DNA of 64,000 nt from Ryuthela nishihirai. Its lineage: Eukaryota; Arthropoda; Arachnida; Araneae; Heptathelidae. Position numbers and translations under genes: made by a program. The stretch lies in NCBI GenBank assembly GCA_038380435.1, contig JAWZYU010000672.1, positions 1 to 64,000 on the forward strand, in the 5' to 3' direction. The notes below the pieces were generated by a model. The model searched no databases. It was not told where the DNA came from and saw nothing but the letters and a program-made list of their open reading frames with translations. Of the stretch, positions 1-10,739 are shown one piece after another (the first letter of the stretch is position 1; each line of letters starts with the position of its first letter).

Positions 1-21
1 GCCTGGATGGTCTTAACAGAT

Positions 22-910
22 TTGGGTTGTTTTACCTCTGAGCGGCACTTTTTTGCACACCATGGTCTAAATGGCCAGGTCACATGGACCCCGAAGGCTC
101 AGAGAAGGTTGGGGGAGGGGACCCACTGGAACAGCTGTTGGGAGACAGATGGTAGCCTCCCGTCAAGGCCATACAGCGTGTTCTTTAACGTTGGGTTGTT
201 TTACCTCTGAGCGGCACTTTTTTGCACACCATGGGCTAAATGGCCAGGTCACATGGACCCCGAAGGCTCAGAGAAGGTTGGGGGAGGGGACCCACTGGAC
301 AGCTGTTGGGAGACAGATGGTAGCCTCTCGTCAAGGCCATACAGCGTGATCTTTAACGTTGGGTTGTTTCACCTCTGAGCGGCACTTTTTTGCACACCAT
401 GGTCTAAATGGCCAGGTCACATGGACCCCGAAGGCTCAGAGAAGGTTGGGGGAGGGGACCCACTGGACAGCTGTTGGGAGACAGATGGTAACCTCCCGTC
501 AAGGCCATACAGCGTATTCTTTAACGTTGGGTTGTTTTACCTCTGAGCGGCACTTTTTTGCACACCATGGTCTAAATGGCCAGGTCACATGGACCCCGAA
601 GGCTCAGAGAAGGTTGGGGGAGGGGACCGCCTGGAACAGCTGTTGGGAGCCAGATGGTAGCCTTCCGTCAAGGTCATCTAGCGTGTTCTTTAACGTGCAC
701 AGGGTATGTCTCTCCCGCACACGGGGCCACGGCTTAACGTCCCATCCGACGGACGGCGGCCTTTCCAAGCCCTTCGGTGTCCCCTACTGACCGTGGGCAG
801 GGCGGGGAATTTTGCGCAGATAAATCTCAACGCTGACCCAGCTGGGACTCGAACCTGGGAACTACAGATTATGAGCCTGGCGCGCTACCGACTGAGCCAC
901 CCCCCCGCCC
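22..910 (-). mobile_element. SINE A multimer, three extra 3' modules
   Basis: Read on the minus strand, the tRNA-like head is near 910 (B box around 849-859), followed by the conserved middle and then the 3' half repeated four times. The junctions, where TTTAACG meets TTGGGTTG on the plus strand, fall at 190/191, 358/359 and 526/527, giving exact 168 bp periods. A stub of an oppositely oriented SINE A tail follows at 914-950. No target-site duplication is visible. The open frames here are non-coding by-products. Confidence 0.9.
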
Positions 911-950
911 AGTACCCATTGTGTGCAAAAAAGTGTCGCTCAGAGATAAA

Positions 951-1673
951 GCCATGGTTTTCATTCACGATTATCGCAGAGAAAATTGAAATAAAATGCA
1001 GGTATCCACATGACTAATAAAGAATGAAAAAAAAGCAAGCTTCGATAACATTTCTAGTAAATATTTATTTTCCCATCCTGAAATTTAACCCAACGAAGTT
1101 TGCTAATTTTCGCGCCACATCAGATAAACCAATTCAAAAGTGGGTCTGCGTGCCAAGGCCCGAGTCGCACGTGCTGTTACGTCACCACGCGTGCCGGTGA
1201 TCACTGTTGCCAGACGTCTTGATAATAGTGGCAGGGGAAGGGGGAGAGAAAAGTGGGCTTGTTGCCAACGAAAAGACTAGAAACTAAGCACACGTTTCGT
1301 ACGATCTGGTTCTTTTCGTGGAATTGTCGAGAGTTAAAATGGGTTCTTGGGATTCAAACGTGGAAAAGGAACCTGGAATGGTGGTGGTGTTGGATCTTTT
1401 TATTTTATAAACATCTTTTTATTTTATAAACATGATTTTTTTTTTATTTTATCTCGTGACTCGAGAAGAAATTTAACTTTTGTTCACCCATCATGAGCAA
1501 GAACCGGAATGCTCATTTTTTTTATAACGCGTTCGCTGAGAACAGAATTCCGAAAATCTGCAAATTGGATTACTACGACTTAATCCAAAAAGAGAATTTT
1601 GCATTTTTACCGATTTATTTTACTTTATAATATACTGTATAACCAGAAAATATTAGGGAATTTCCCTGTAATG
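951..1673. other. No recognisable feature
   Basis: AT-rich sequence with a short direct repeat of a T-rich motif at about 1397-1434. I see no coding signal, RNA gene or mobile element. Confidence 0.5.
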
Positions 1674-2066
1674 TGGGGGCGGGGGTGGCTCAGTCTGTAG
1701 CACGCCAGGCTCGTAATCTGTATTTCCCAGGTTCGAGTCCCAGCTGGGTCAGCGTTGAGATTTATCTCCGCAAAATTCCCCGCCCTGCCCACGGTCAGTA
1801 GGGGACACCGATGGGCTTGGAAAGGCCTCCGTCCGTCGGATGGGACTTTAAGCCGTGGCCCCGTGTGCAGGAGAGCCATACCCTGTGCACGTTAAAGAAC
1901 ACGCTGGATGGCCTTGACGGGAGGCTACCATCTGTCTCCCAACAGCTGTTCCAGTGGGTCCCCTCCCCCAACCTTCTCTGAGCCTTCGGGGTCCATGTGA
2001 CCTGACCATTTAGCCCATGGTGTGCAAAAAAGTGCCGCTCAGAGGTAAAACAACCCAACCCAACCT
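1674..2066 (+). mobile_element. SINE A, full length
   Basis: Complete head-to-tail copy. The GGTGGCTCAGTC A-box region is at about 1684 and the GGTTCGAGTCC B box at 1730-1740. The tail ends in CAACCCAACCCAACC. No clear target-site duplication was found. Confidence 0.93.
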
Positions 2067-2099
2067 ACAAGTTAACTTAATTAACCGGGACAATTTTTT

Positions 2100-2795
2100 T
2101 ATGGGCCAACATTTTTTTTTTGCAACCCATAAGAAAACTCTCGATAACAAAGCTTGGGTCTTATCAGAAAACCCTTGTCACCCAAATGTGAGTTGCGGTC
2201 CATGAAAAAAATTCTCGTGACTGAAGTGTGGGTCTCGACTCCCTGTGGTCCAAGTATAGGTTGTGACGTATCAGCAAATTCCTGTGACAAGTGTGAGTCA
2301 CGAACCATCACAAAATTCCGGTGACCCAAGTGTCAGTTGTGACTCAACAGAAAAATCTCATGACCCAAATTTGTTAGGGTCGTGACCCACAAGAAAAGTT
2401 TCATGGCCAAGTGTGGGTCGCAATCCATCTGAAAACACTCATGACCAAAGTGTGGGTCACGACTCATCAGAAAAATCATTGTGACCCAAGTGTGGGTCAC
2501 GACTCCCCATGGTCCAAGTATAGGTTGTGACGTATCAGTAAATTCTTGTAACAAGTGTGTCACGAACCATCACAAAATTCCCATGGACCCAAATATGAGT
2601 TGTGACTCATCAGAAAAACTTAATGACCCAAATTTGTTAGGGTCGTGATCCATAAGAAAAGTCTCATGACCAAGTGTGGGTCGCAATCCATCAGAAAACC
2701 CTCACGACCCAAGTGTGGGTCACGACCCATCAGAAAAAATCATTGTGACCCAAGTGTGGGTTTTTTTTTTTTTTTTTTTTCATTGTGACCCAAGT
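2100..2795. repeat. 44 bp degenerate tandem repeat with ~264 bp higher-order unit
   Basis: Diverged monomers built around GTGACCCAAGTGTGGGTCACGA and CATCAGAAAAA follow each other about every 44 bp. A larger block starting at GACTCCC...GGTCCAAG (2237) recurs at 2501, 264 bp later, and keeps the same order of monomer variants, so six monomers were amplified together. A T-run of about 20 bases lies near 2760-2780. The open frames in both directions are incidental. Confidence 0.8.
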
Positions 2796-2799
2796 GTGA

Positions 2800-4057
2800 C
2801 CCAACCCACGTTTTACGTCATCATGGTGGTGATTTATTATCGCCACTATTACGCGACCCCTGTGGCAATAGTGGTAAGGTTTGGTGACGAAACAACGACA
2901 CGAGTTTCTTGGGCCTTGACTCAAAGACCCAGTTCCGACGCTGGTAAGTTTTTCTTACTAGCGAGATTAAGGAAAGGTAGAGCTCGGAATCATAAGAGGC
3001 AGAGACAACTAGAACTATACAAAACAAAACAAAAACAGTGCTAAAGTGACCAGCGTCATACCTAGAAACTTCCAATAGGAACATGTTCAGTCTCAAATTA
3101 TTTACTTGAGTTCTCTTGTTTTTCAATGATTCATATACTGAGAAAGGCGAGTTGGATTGGATTGAATCCACACCTGTTTGATCAGTAACCAAGCGCAATA
3201 AAAAAAAGCCGTTCACTTGTAAAAATACACAATTACTGCCATGATTATCTAAGAGAAGGCACATTTTCTGCATCCGTTGCATCGTCTAATTATCTGACTT
3301 TGAAAGAAATCATGGTTGACATGACTCTGCAGAAGAGTTTAAGAACTATTCCTGCCAAACCAGTTCGTTTTCGAAAGTCAGCGTTTCCTATGCTATCGAA
3401 ACTTCATTGTCTAGTTTTTGTTTACACTGCTGAACAATTGCGAGAAACAATTGTTCCCTCTCAGTTTCCGCGTTGAAAGGAGTGTCCGCACCAAAAATCA
3501 ATTACATGCGAGAGCAATAAGGGAAAAAAGAGCAACAAGCTGGCTAGAATGCGAAAGAAAAACTCAGTTCCACCTTTTACCAGTTGCAATATAAAATTGT
3601 AGCTACAACCAGTTTTGCAACACGGAAACATTGGTTGGGACTTCTGTGTAAAGACCTAACTTACTACAACGTTGGTCTTAACTAAAGTCCATCTGGACAA
3701 TGAACACTGTAATTTTCTCGCTGTTCTTGTTTGGCACGAAATGCTGGACGAAAAAAGTCTCTGGAAGTGTAATTAAGTTTTGACAATTATTGCAAGTAGA
3801 ACAACTATGATTATTTTTTTTTCGTTTCGAGCAGCAGTGGATGATGAGTTAGGCTTAGCTTAGAATTAAGTGCCTCGTCCTAATCACCCATAAAGCTAAT
3901 TTTGTTTGGTCATGCAAAGTATTGTGAAAGTATTGGGACCAGAAAAAAAATCGATCACGAATTTTTCGCTTACTAGAGCGTTACAGAGGTCCCTGAACTC
4001 GAAAAGGCGGTTTTCGGCATGCTGTCGGCCTGCCTATAAAAGCGATTTCCAACTTCT
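2800..4057. other. Unique AT-rich sequence, nothing recognised
   Basis: Low-copy-looking DNA with a few short open frames that match no family I know. The minus-strand frame at 2821-3282 (153 codons) starts ordinarily and has no recognisable domain, so I do not call it. Confidence 0.4.
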
Positions 4058-4175
4058 TCGGGATTGGCTCAGTCGGTAGCACATATAAGGCTCAAAATCT
4101 GCAGTTCCCAGATTCAAGTCCCAACTCTTCCTACGTTGATATTTATTTCCACTAATCCCCACCCTGCCCTTGATT

Positions 4176-4587
4176 AGGTTGTTTTGGGTTATTTTACCTC
4201 TGAGCGGCACTTTTTTGCACACCATGGGCTAAATGGTCAGGTCACATGGACCCCATAGGTTTAGAGAAGGTTGGGGGAGGGGACCCACTGGAACAGCTGT
4301 TGGGAGACAGATGGTAGCCTCCCGTCAAGGCCATCCAGCGTGTTCTTTAACGAGCCAGGGTATGGCTCTCGAGCACAGGGTATGGCTCTCCCGCACACGG
4401 GGCCACGGCTAAACGTCCCATCCGACGGACGGCGGCCTTTCCAAGCCCATCGGTGTCCCCTACTGACCGTGGGCAGGGCAGGGAATTTTGCGGAGATAAA
4501 TCTCAACGCTGACCCAGCTGGGACTCGAACCTGGGAACTACAGATTACGAGCCTGGCGCGCTACCGACTGAGCCACCCCGCCCCGCC
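4176..4587 (-). mobile_element. SINE A nested in older SINE A
   Basis: Full-length minus-strand copy. The sequence TTGATTA of the host element occurs on both sides (around 4169 and 4590), consistent with a short target-site duplication. A local duplication of the GAGCACAGGGTATGGCTCTC region lies at 4350-4400. Confidence 0.85.
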
Positions 4588-4798
4588 TTTGATTACAAAA
4601 AGGTCATCGGTGGTCTTGGAAAGGTCGCCGTCCGTTGGATGCAACGCTAAACCGTTGCTCCATGTCCGGGAGAGCTATACCTTAAGCACGTTAAAGAACA
4701 AGCTAGATGTCTTTGACGTGAAGATTCCATCATGTCTCCCAACAGCTGCCAATAGGTCCCTTTCTCTCACCCTGAACCTTAGGGTCCTTGTGACCTAG

Positions 4799-5033
4799 AA
4801 AAGGCCGTCATCCGTCAGATGGGACGTTAAGCCGTGGCCCCGTGTGCGGGAGAGCCACGTTAAAGAACGCGCTGGATGGCCTTGACGGGAGGCTATCATC
4901 TGTCTCCCAGCAGCTGTTCTAGTGGGTCCCCTCCCTCAGCATTCTCTGAGCCTTCGGGGATACGTGTGATCTGGCCATTTAGCCCATGGTGTGCAAAAAA
5001 GTGCCGCTCTGAGGTAAAACAACACAACCCAAC
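4799..5033 (+). mobile_element. 5'-truncated SINE A nested in older SINE A
   Basis: Starts in the middle domain at the AAAGGCCG motif, with no tRNA head. It is flanked by CCTTGTGACCT (4788-4798 and around 5032-5043), so it inserted as a truncated cDNA. This copy lacks the internal promoter and would be dead on arrival. Confidence 0.8.
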
Positions 5034-5190
5034 CTTGTGACCTGGCCTTTTTAGCCCATTGTGTGCAAAATAGTGCCGATCATAGGTAAAATATCCCACT
5101 CAAATTCCTCCATCCTTGAAGTGCTTCTAAGAAAATATATTTTTAAAATATGCGCAATATATATATATTCTTACTATTTTTTTCCTCTCG

Positions 5191-5625
5191 TATGCCATAT
5201 AATGAAATTTGATTTGATATGCCATATAATGAAATTTGATTTGATATGCCATATAATGAAATTTGATTTGATATGCCATATAATGAAATTTGATTTGATA
5301 TGCCATATAATGAAATTTGATTTGATATGCCATATAATGAAATTTGATTTGATATGCCATATAATGAAATTTGATTTGATATGCCATATAATGAAATTTG
5401 ATTTGATATGCCATATAATGAAATTTGATTTGATATGCCATATAATGAAATTTGATTTGATATGCCATATAATGAAATTTCATTTGATATGCCATATAAT
5501 GAAATTTCATTTGATATGCCATATAATGAAATTTCATTTGATATGCCACATAATGAAATTTGATTTGATATGCCATATAATCAAATTTGATATGCCATAT
5601 AAATTTGATTCGATATGCCATATGA
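5191..5625. repeat. 27 bp minisatellite
   Basis: About fifteen nearly identical copies of a 27 bp unit beginning TATGCCATATAATGAAATTT, with variants (GATTT or CATTT after the core) clustered toward the right end and two shortened copies at the end. Because 27 is divisible by three and the unit has no stop in one frame on each strand, long open frames run through it both ways (5061-5636 plus, 5127-5696 minus). Nothing else suggests translation. Confidence 0.95.
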
Positions 5626-5629
5626 ATCG

Positions 5630-6320
5630 AGGTTGAAAAAACTCTCGTCGCTTTCATCACATAGAGAAAACTCATATTTGAATGTAAAAATTTCATTTTA
5701 TAGATATAATAATTTATCGCTCATAGAATGACTCATTTACAACATCAATGCATCAAGGTTCCGCATAAAACGAAAAGTCATCCTTTATAATTGATCTCTT
5801 TTTCCCAGAAAAGCTGCAAATATCATTTCTTGTGTATTATGATGGGGAAAATAAATTGTGAGAAGAAATATTTGTGACAAAAAGAATGAGAAAGAGAAAT
5901 GAGATTGTTACTTCTCCAACTAGTGATGATTTCACTTTTATATTTAAATCCTTTATCTATTTCATCTCGGAGGCTTTAACATTTAATGCACCTTTCCATA
6001 TCTGTATCAGTATTACTGATATTGTACCTTCCAGTCATTTCAATAAATAAATAAAATAATTGTTCAAGAGTAACGGCAAGCATCCGTGTTGCTTCTTCTC
6101 CACACTGGAGATCCAGCCCTGTTCTCAATTCCCTTTCTTTGCAGTAACAGACATCAGGATTCAGCATCTGTTATGTCTGGTTACATCACTGGTTCTTCCT
6201 CGATGACAATTTCCTTGTTTGATATATATCGCCTTCGGCCACCTCCTTAGGTTGTTCTTGTTGAGCAGGTTCTACCTGTGGCCTAAAACCCAGCAACTCT
6301 GAACAATGTGTTCCTGCGGT
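5630..6320. other. No recognisable feature
   Basis: AT-rich unique sequence. I see no gene or repeat family here. Confidence 0.5.
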
Positions 6321-6323
6321 TGA

Positions 6324-6885
6324 GTTGGGTTGTTTTACCTCTGAGCGGCACTTTTTTGCACACCATCGGCTAAATGGCCAGGTCACATGGACCCCGAAGG
6401 CTCAGAGATTGGGTTGGGTTGTTTTACCTCTAAGCGGCACTTTTTTGCACACCATAGGCTAAATGGCCAGGTCACATGGACCCCGAAGGCTCAGAGATTG
6501 GGTTGGGTTGTTTTACCTCTGAGCGGCACTTTTTTGCACACCATGGGTAAATGGCCAGGTCACATGGACCCCGAAGGCTCAGAAAAGGTTGGGGGAGGGG
6601 ACCCACTGGAACAGCTGTTGGGAGACAGATGGTAGCCTCCCGTCAAGGCCATCCAGCGTGTTCTTTAACGTGCACAGGGTATGGCTCTCCCGCACACGGG
6701 GCCACGGCTTAACTTCTCATCCGACGGACGGCGGCGTTTCCAAGCCCATCGGTGTCCCCTACTGACCGCGGGCAGGGCGGGGAATTTTGCGGAGATAAAT
6801 CTCAACGCTGAGCCAGCTGGGACTCGAACCTGGGAACTACAGATTACGAGCCTGACGCGCTACCGAATGAGCCACCCCCGCCCCA
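6324..6885 (-). mobile_element. SINE A with two extra short tail modules
   Basis: Full head (to about 6885), middle and tail. The last ~95 bp of the tail is repeated head-to-tail, with GCTCAGAG joined to ATTGGGTTGGG near 6404 and 6499. This breakpoint differs from the common GTTAAAG junction of the longer modules. Confidence 0.88.
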
Positions 6886-6999
6886 CGCGTACATAGTGGA
6901 AGACCAAACTGAACTAAGATGTGAAAGTGTGAAATTAGAGGTAGAGCATACATTGCATAATTTCTTCATTGTCATTGAATATAATATGCAGTCGTTTTT

Positions 7000-7390
7000 G
7001 GAGCGGGGGTGGCTCAAGCGGTAGCGCACCAGGCTCGTAATCTGCAGTACCCAGGTTCGAGTCCCAGCTGGGTCAGCGTTGAGATTTATCTCCGCAAAAT
7101 TCCCCGCCCTGCCCGCGGTCAGTAGGGGACACCGATGGTCTTGGAAAGGCCGCCGTCCGTCGGATGGGACGTTAAGCCGTGGCTCAGTGTGCGGGAAAGC
7201 CATACCCTAGGAACGTTAAAGAACACGCTAGATGGCTTTGACGGGAGGCTATTATCTGTTCCCCAACAGCTGTTCCAGTGGGTCTCCTCCCCCAATCCTT
7301 CTCTGAGCCTTCGGGGTCCTTGTGGCCTGGCCATTTAGCCCATTGTGTGCAAAAAAAGTGCCGCTCAAAGGTAAAACAACCCAACCCAAC
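7000..7390 (+). mobile_element. SINE A, full length with 12 bp TSD
   Basis: Flanked by perfect GCAGTCGTTTTT copies at 6988-6999 and 7391-7402, which fix the element ends. The A box has a variant (CTCAAGCGG). The tail ends CAACCCAACCCAAC. Confidence 0.95.
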
Positions 7391-7402
7391 GCAGTCGTTT
7401 TT

Positions 7403-7974
7403 TTTCTCAAAATTAATATCAGGCCCCTGAGCTATAAAAATTTAAAGAGATGGGCCAAATGATCCGAGTACAAGGGCAAGATCCAGTCAAAAAGAAGCGG
7501 AACGCCATTCCGGTATAAATTTCTTCCCCTCCGTTTTAGTGGCCTACAGCAAATTTCTTGAAAAATACGGTAATATATATATTTAATATTCTTTGCCTCC
7601 GTTCCAGTTATTAGCATTCCCCGTCCCCATGCCCATAGATGCGACCCAGGCTAATAGTATTTGAAATTAATAGTGGTTTAGACTGTTAATGGTTGCTACA
7701 ATTGATAGTGAGAATCAGCTGCGGACTGGCTCTTTTTTTAAAGATGAAACTATAGCAGGGGAGCCCCCCCCCCCCCCCGGCTGCAATAAAATACTTGATT
7801 TCGATTTTGTGCAAGATTTCATTGCTTGTTTCTTCATAGTTAATATTTATTGCTTAAAATGATTTTTCCCAAATTCCGTGGAACTTACGTAAAATAAGAA
7901 TTATTTTCATTATGAAAAAACAAAAAAAAATTCTTGCTCCTATTAGGACCTGGGCTATTAGGGACCTCAGACTC
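7403..7974. other. No recognisable feature
   Basis: AT-rich sequence with a C homopolymer near 7765-7778. A GGAACGCC-TTCCGGTATAAAT motif at about 7498-7517 recurs near 60725 and probably marks a shared old repeat. Confidence 0.4.
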
Positions 7975-8636
7975 TGAGGGCTAGAGGACAAGGAAGGATC
8001 CGAACCCCCTCCCCTCCCCGAATATCCGGTCGTTTTACACGAAAGGTCAGAGTTACCTGTTTTGAACTGTTTTTTTTTTTGTATAATTTTAGCCCCAAAT
8101 TTTATGTCCGACATTAAAATAGATTTAAAAAAAGCTATAAAATGTTATTTCATATATAACTTCATATATATAATTTTCACACATGTGTGCGGGCCGTATG
8201 TGGCCGTATTTTATGCGACTAATATATATATTTTGTGTATTTAATATATATATTTTGTGCGGGCCGTATGTGGCCGGGGGCCACATACAGCCCGCGAAGA
8301 AATTTTTTTTGTGGCCCGCGAAGAAATTCAAATTTTTATTTGAAATTTTAAATAAATATCCGTAATCCACCTTATAATTTTTTGTCAACTTATATTACTT
8401 TACTTGATATGCAATCTTCAATTTACTCATTCTATAAAGTTTACAAAACATTCTTAAGCCGATCGGCAAACTTCTGAAACCTCTTAAGAGCGGTGCGGCG
8501 TCATCAAACAAATGTTTTTATGAAGCTGCAGTAATAAGAAGCATCTAATGACAGCACGAAATCGATCTCACTGCGCATGCATTGTCGAATGTTGCACTGT
8601 ATTGTGCACCAGGAGACATTGTGTGCATTTCGCTGA

Positions 8637-9030
8637 GTTTGGATTGGATTGTTTTACCTCTGAACGGCACTTTTTTGCACACCATGGGCTAAATGGCCAG
8701 AGTCACATGGACCCCGAAGGCTCAGACAAGGTTGGGTGAGGGGACCCACTGGAACAGCTGTTGGGAGACAGATGGTAGCCTCCCGTAAAGGCCATCCAGC
8801 GTGTTCTTTAACGTGCACAGGGTATGGCTCTCCCGCACACGGGGTCACCGGCTTAACGTCCCATTCGACGGACGGCGGCCTTTCCAAGCCCATCGGTGTC
8901 CCCTACTGACCGCGGGCAGGGCGGGGAATTTTGCGGAGATAAATCTCAACGCTGACCCAGCTGGGACTCGAACCTGGGAACTACAGATTACGAGCCTGGC
9001 GCGCTACCGACTGAACCACCCCCGCCCCAT
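8637..9030 (-). mobile_element. SINE A inserted in the hAT relic
   Basis: Flanked by ATTTCGCTGA at 8627-8636 and 9031-9040. Full-length copy with head at about 9028. It interrupts the transposase relic just before the readable coding block. Confidence 0.93.
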
Positions 9031-9035
9031 ATTTC

Positions 9036-9897
9036 GCTGAAACTAAACGACGTATGGAAAAGGTTGTCGAAATTACTAATTTAATTCGTGGCCGAAATCG
9101 TTCTCTTACACACAGAAAATTTAAAGCTTTTTTGGACGAACTGCTTTTACATAGTAATATTCGCTGGTTAAAGTGCCGGATAATACCTTAGAGATTTTTT
9201 ACACTTCGAAAAGAAATTCTTCTTTTTCTCACAGAAGTTTGCCCGATGAAGATTTAATAGCAAATTTCGTTGATGAAAATTTTCTATGTTCGCTTGCATT
9301 CCTAACAGACATTACAGATTATTTAAATGTTTTGAATAAATTCTTACGAGGAAAAGATCAAAACGTGTGCTGTCTTTATAATCATGTTATTGGGTTTAGA
9401 AACAAACTACAATTGTTGAAGTCAAATTTGCAGGAAACGGATTTAAATCATTTTGAAACTTGTAAAGAGTTCTACGAAGAAATGAAGCAACTTAGTAAAA
9501 CAGTTAATTTTTGAAAAATTTGTGCCTGAATTAGATATCCTAATTGAAGATTTTATAATTTGATGACCATAAAAGCAAAGTTTAAATTTATTCAGTAATC
9601 CATTAAACATTGATATTAGCACCGTAGATCCTAAATATCAAATGGAATTATGTGACCTTCAAACCATAATTGTGTCTGAAGGTCACATAATGGAATTATG
9701 TGACCTTCAGACCGACCCAATTATTGAATCTAATAGAGAAACTGGAATAGAATTGTTCAAACTTTTGCCTAAAGAAAATTATCCAAAAATGAAAGATTTT
9801 AGACTCCAAATAATTTCTATGTTCGGAAGTACATATATCTGCGAGCGCGCATTTTCTAATATGAAATATATAAAATCAAGATACAGAAACTGTTTGA
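9036..9897 (+). pseudogene. hAT transposase remnant (GTF2IRD2/ZBED-like)
   Basis: Only the C-terminal half is readable. Starting at 9036, one frame gives ETKRRMEKVVEITNLIRGRN and reaches HSNIRWLKCR, a signature of the hAT catalytic region. A frameshift near 9175 moves to the frame containing FLTDITDYLNVLNKFLRGKD (up to a stop at 9514). A further disrupted stretch leads to the dimerisation domain, YPKMKDFRLQIISMFGSTYI followed by CERAFSNMKYIKSRYRN, at about 9780-9890. A 48 bp in-frame duplication (MELCDLQ twice, 9642 and 9690) lies between them. SINE A at 9902 removes the end of the dimerisation domain. Frameshifts, an internal stop and two SINE insertions make this non-functional. The family assignment rests on the C-terminal dimerisation motif and the element's CAGTG...CCCGCG end. 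Confidence 0.82.
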
Positions 9898-9901
9898 AAG
9901 A

Positions 9902-10285
9902 GGGGCGGGGTGGCTCAGTCGGTAGCGCGCCAGGCTCGTAATCTGTAGTTCCCAGGTTCGAGTCCCAGCTGGGTCAGCGTTGAGATTTATCTCCGCAAAA
10001 TTCCCCGCCCTGCCCACGGTCAGTAGGGGACACCAATGGTCTTGGAAAGGCCGCCGTCCGTCGGATGGGACGTTAAGCCGTGGCCCCGTGTGCGGGAGAG
10101 ACATACCCTGTGCACGTTAAAGAACACGCTGGATGGCCTTGACGGGAGGCTACCATCTGTCTCCCAACAGCTGTTCCAGTGGGTCCCCTCCCCCAACCTT
10201 CTCTGAGCCTTCGGGGTCCATGTGACCTGGCCATTTAGCCCATGGTGTGCAAAAAAGTGCCGCTCAGAGGTAAAACAACCCAACC
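9902..10285 (+). mobile_element. SINE A, full length
   Basis: Head, middle and CAACCCAACC tail are complete. It lies inside the hAT relic, directly after the CERAFSNMK motif. No target-site duplication is obvious, so a small deletion may have accompanied insertion or followed it. Confidence 0.92.
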
Positions 10286-10454
10286 TATTCTTTTTTTTTG
10301 GCCCGCAAAATATTGACAAAAGAAAAAATGGCCCGCGGTCTTAGAGAAGTTTGACAGCACTGATATAGAATATCATTTTAACTTTTCCTGTTCGGTGGAA
10401 TATTTTAGTAATTTGGAAACCCTACTAGTCTTATTCTCAGACTGTATGTATGTA

Positions 10455-10737
10455 CAGTCGCTCAAAAAAGTGCCTGAACGCTATGGTTGATTACAGAATT
10501 CAGAAAAAATATCTGGCAACGATTTTTTTTAGAAATTAGTGATCTGGTAACTTTTGTGTACGTATCCAGAATTCAGAAATAATATCTAACAACGTTTTTT
10601 TTTTAGAAATTAGTGATCTGGCAACCTTCGTGTACACGAAAGTTGCCAGATCACAAATTTCTAAAATAATCGTTGCAAGATATTTTTTCTGAATTCTGTA
10701 ATCAACCATAGTGTTCGGATATTTTTTTGAGCGACTG
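10455..10737. mobile_element. Tc1/mariner-type palindromic MITE
   Basis: Starts CAGTCGCTCAAAAAAGTGCC and ends with the inverse (TTTTTTGAGCGACTG), flanked by TA on both sides (10453-10454 and 10738-10739). The two halves are largely inverse complements (ATCTGGCAACGATTTT... on the left), so the whole element can fold into one long hairpin. The left half contains an internal repeat of its own subterminal sequence. No transposase is encoded. Confidence 0.92.
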
Positions 10738-10739
10738 TA

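Larger units (their letters stand above)
4058..5099 (+). mobile_element. Old SINE A, split by two younger SINE A copies
   Basis: A diverged copy whose head is at 4058-4175, middle at 4588-4798 and tail at 5034-5099. It is interrupted at about 4176-4587 by a minus-strand copy, and at about 4799-5033 by a 5'-truncated plus-strand copy. The three pieces join in the correct SINE order, which identifies them as one element. Confidence 0.82.
8166..10365 (+). mobile_element. Decayed hAT element, Charlie-like
   Basis: The right end, ...GTTTGACAGCACTG at about 10353, has the CAGTGCTGTCAAAC terminus typical of hAT elements, with GCCCGCGG subterminal motifs. The left end contains repeated GTGCGGGCCGTATGTGGCCG motifs (8187 and 8259) and their inverse at 8279-8298 but no clean terminus. 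The interior encodes the transposase relic at 9036-9897 and was hit by SINE A at 8637 and 9902. Confidence 0.7.
7975..10440 (+). mobile_element. hAT-type non-autonomous element (type C), host of a larger hAT relic
   Basis: Left part at about 7990-8165 (ATCCGGTCG... to TTATTTCATATA) and right part at about 10366-10440 (TAGAATATC... CCTGTTCGGTGGAATATTTTAG) are colinear with the uninterrupted copy at 53435-53728. The ~2.2 kb between them is a separate hAT-derived insertion plus two SINE A copies. The outer ends are decayed. Confidence 0.7.

Noticed and set aside
71..790. Overlapping open frames of 92-143 codons at the left edge
   Set aside because: They lie inside the SINE A multimer, recur at every other copy, and shift frame with the module length. 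They reflect repeat structure, not coding.
2821..3282. 153-codon minus-strand open frame
   Set aside because: No domain, no conserved motif, and no support beyond length.
5061..5696. Repetitive structural protein gene (27 bp = 9 residue repeat)
   Set aside because: Both strands are equally open purely because the unit length is a multiple of three; no signal peptide, flanking exon or composition shift supports translation.
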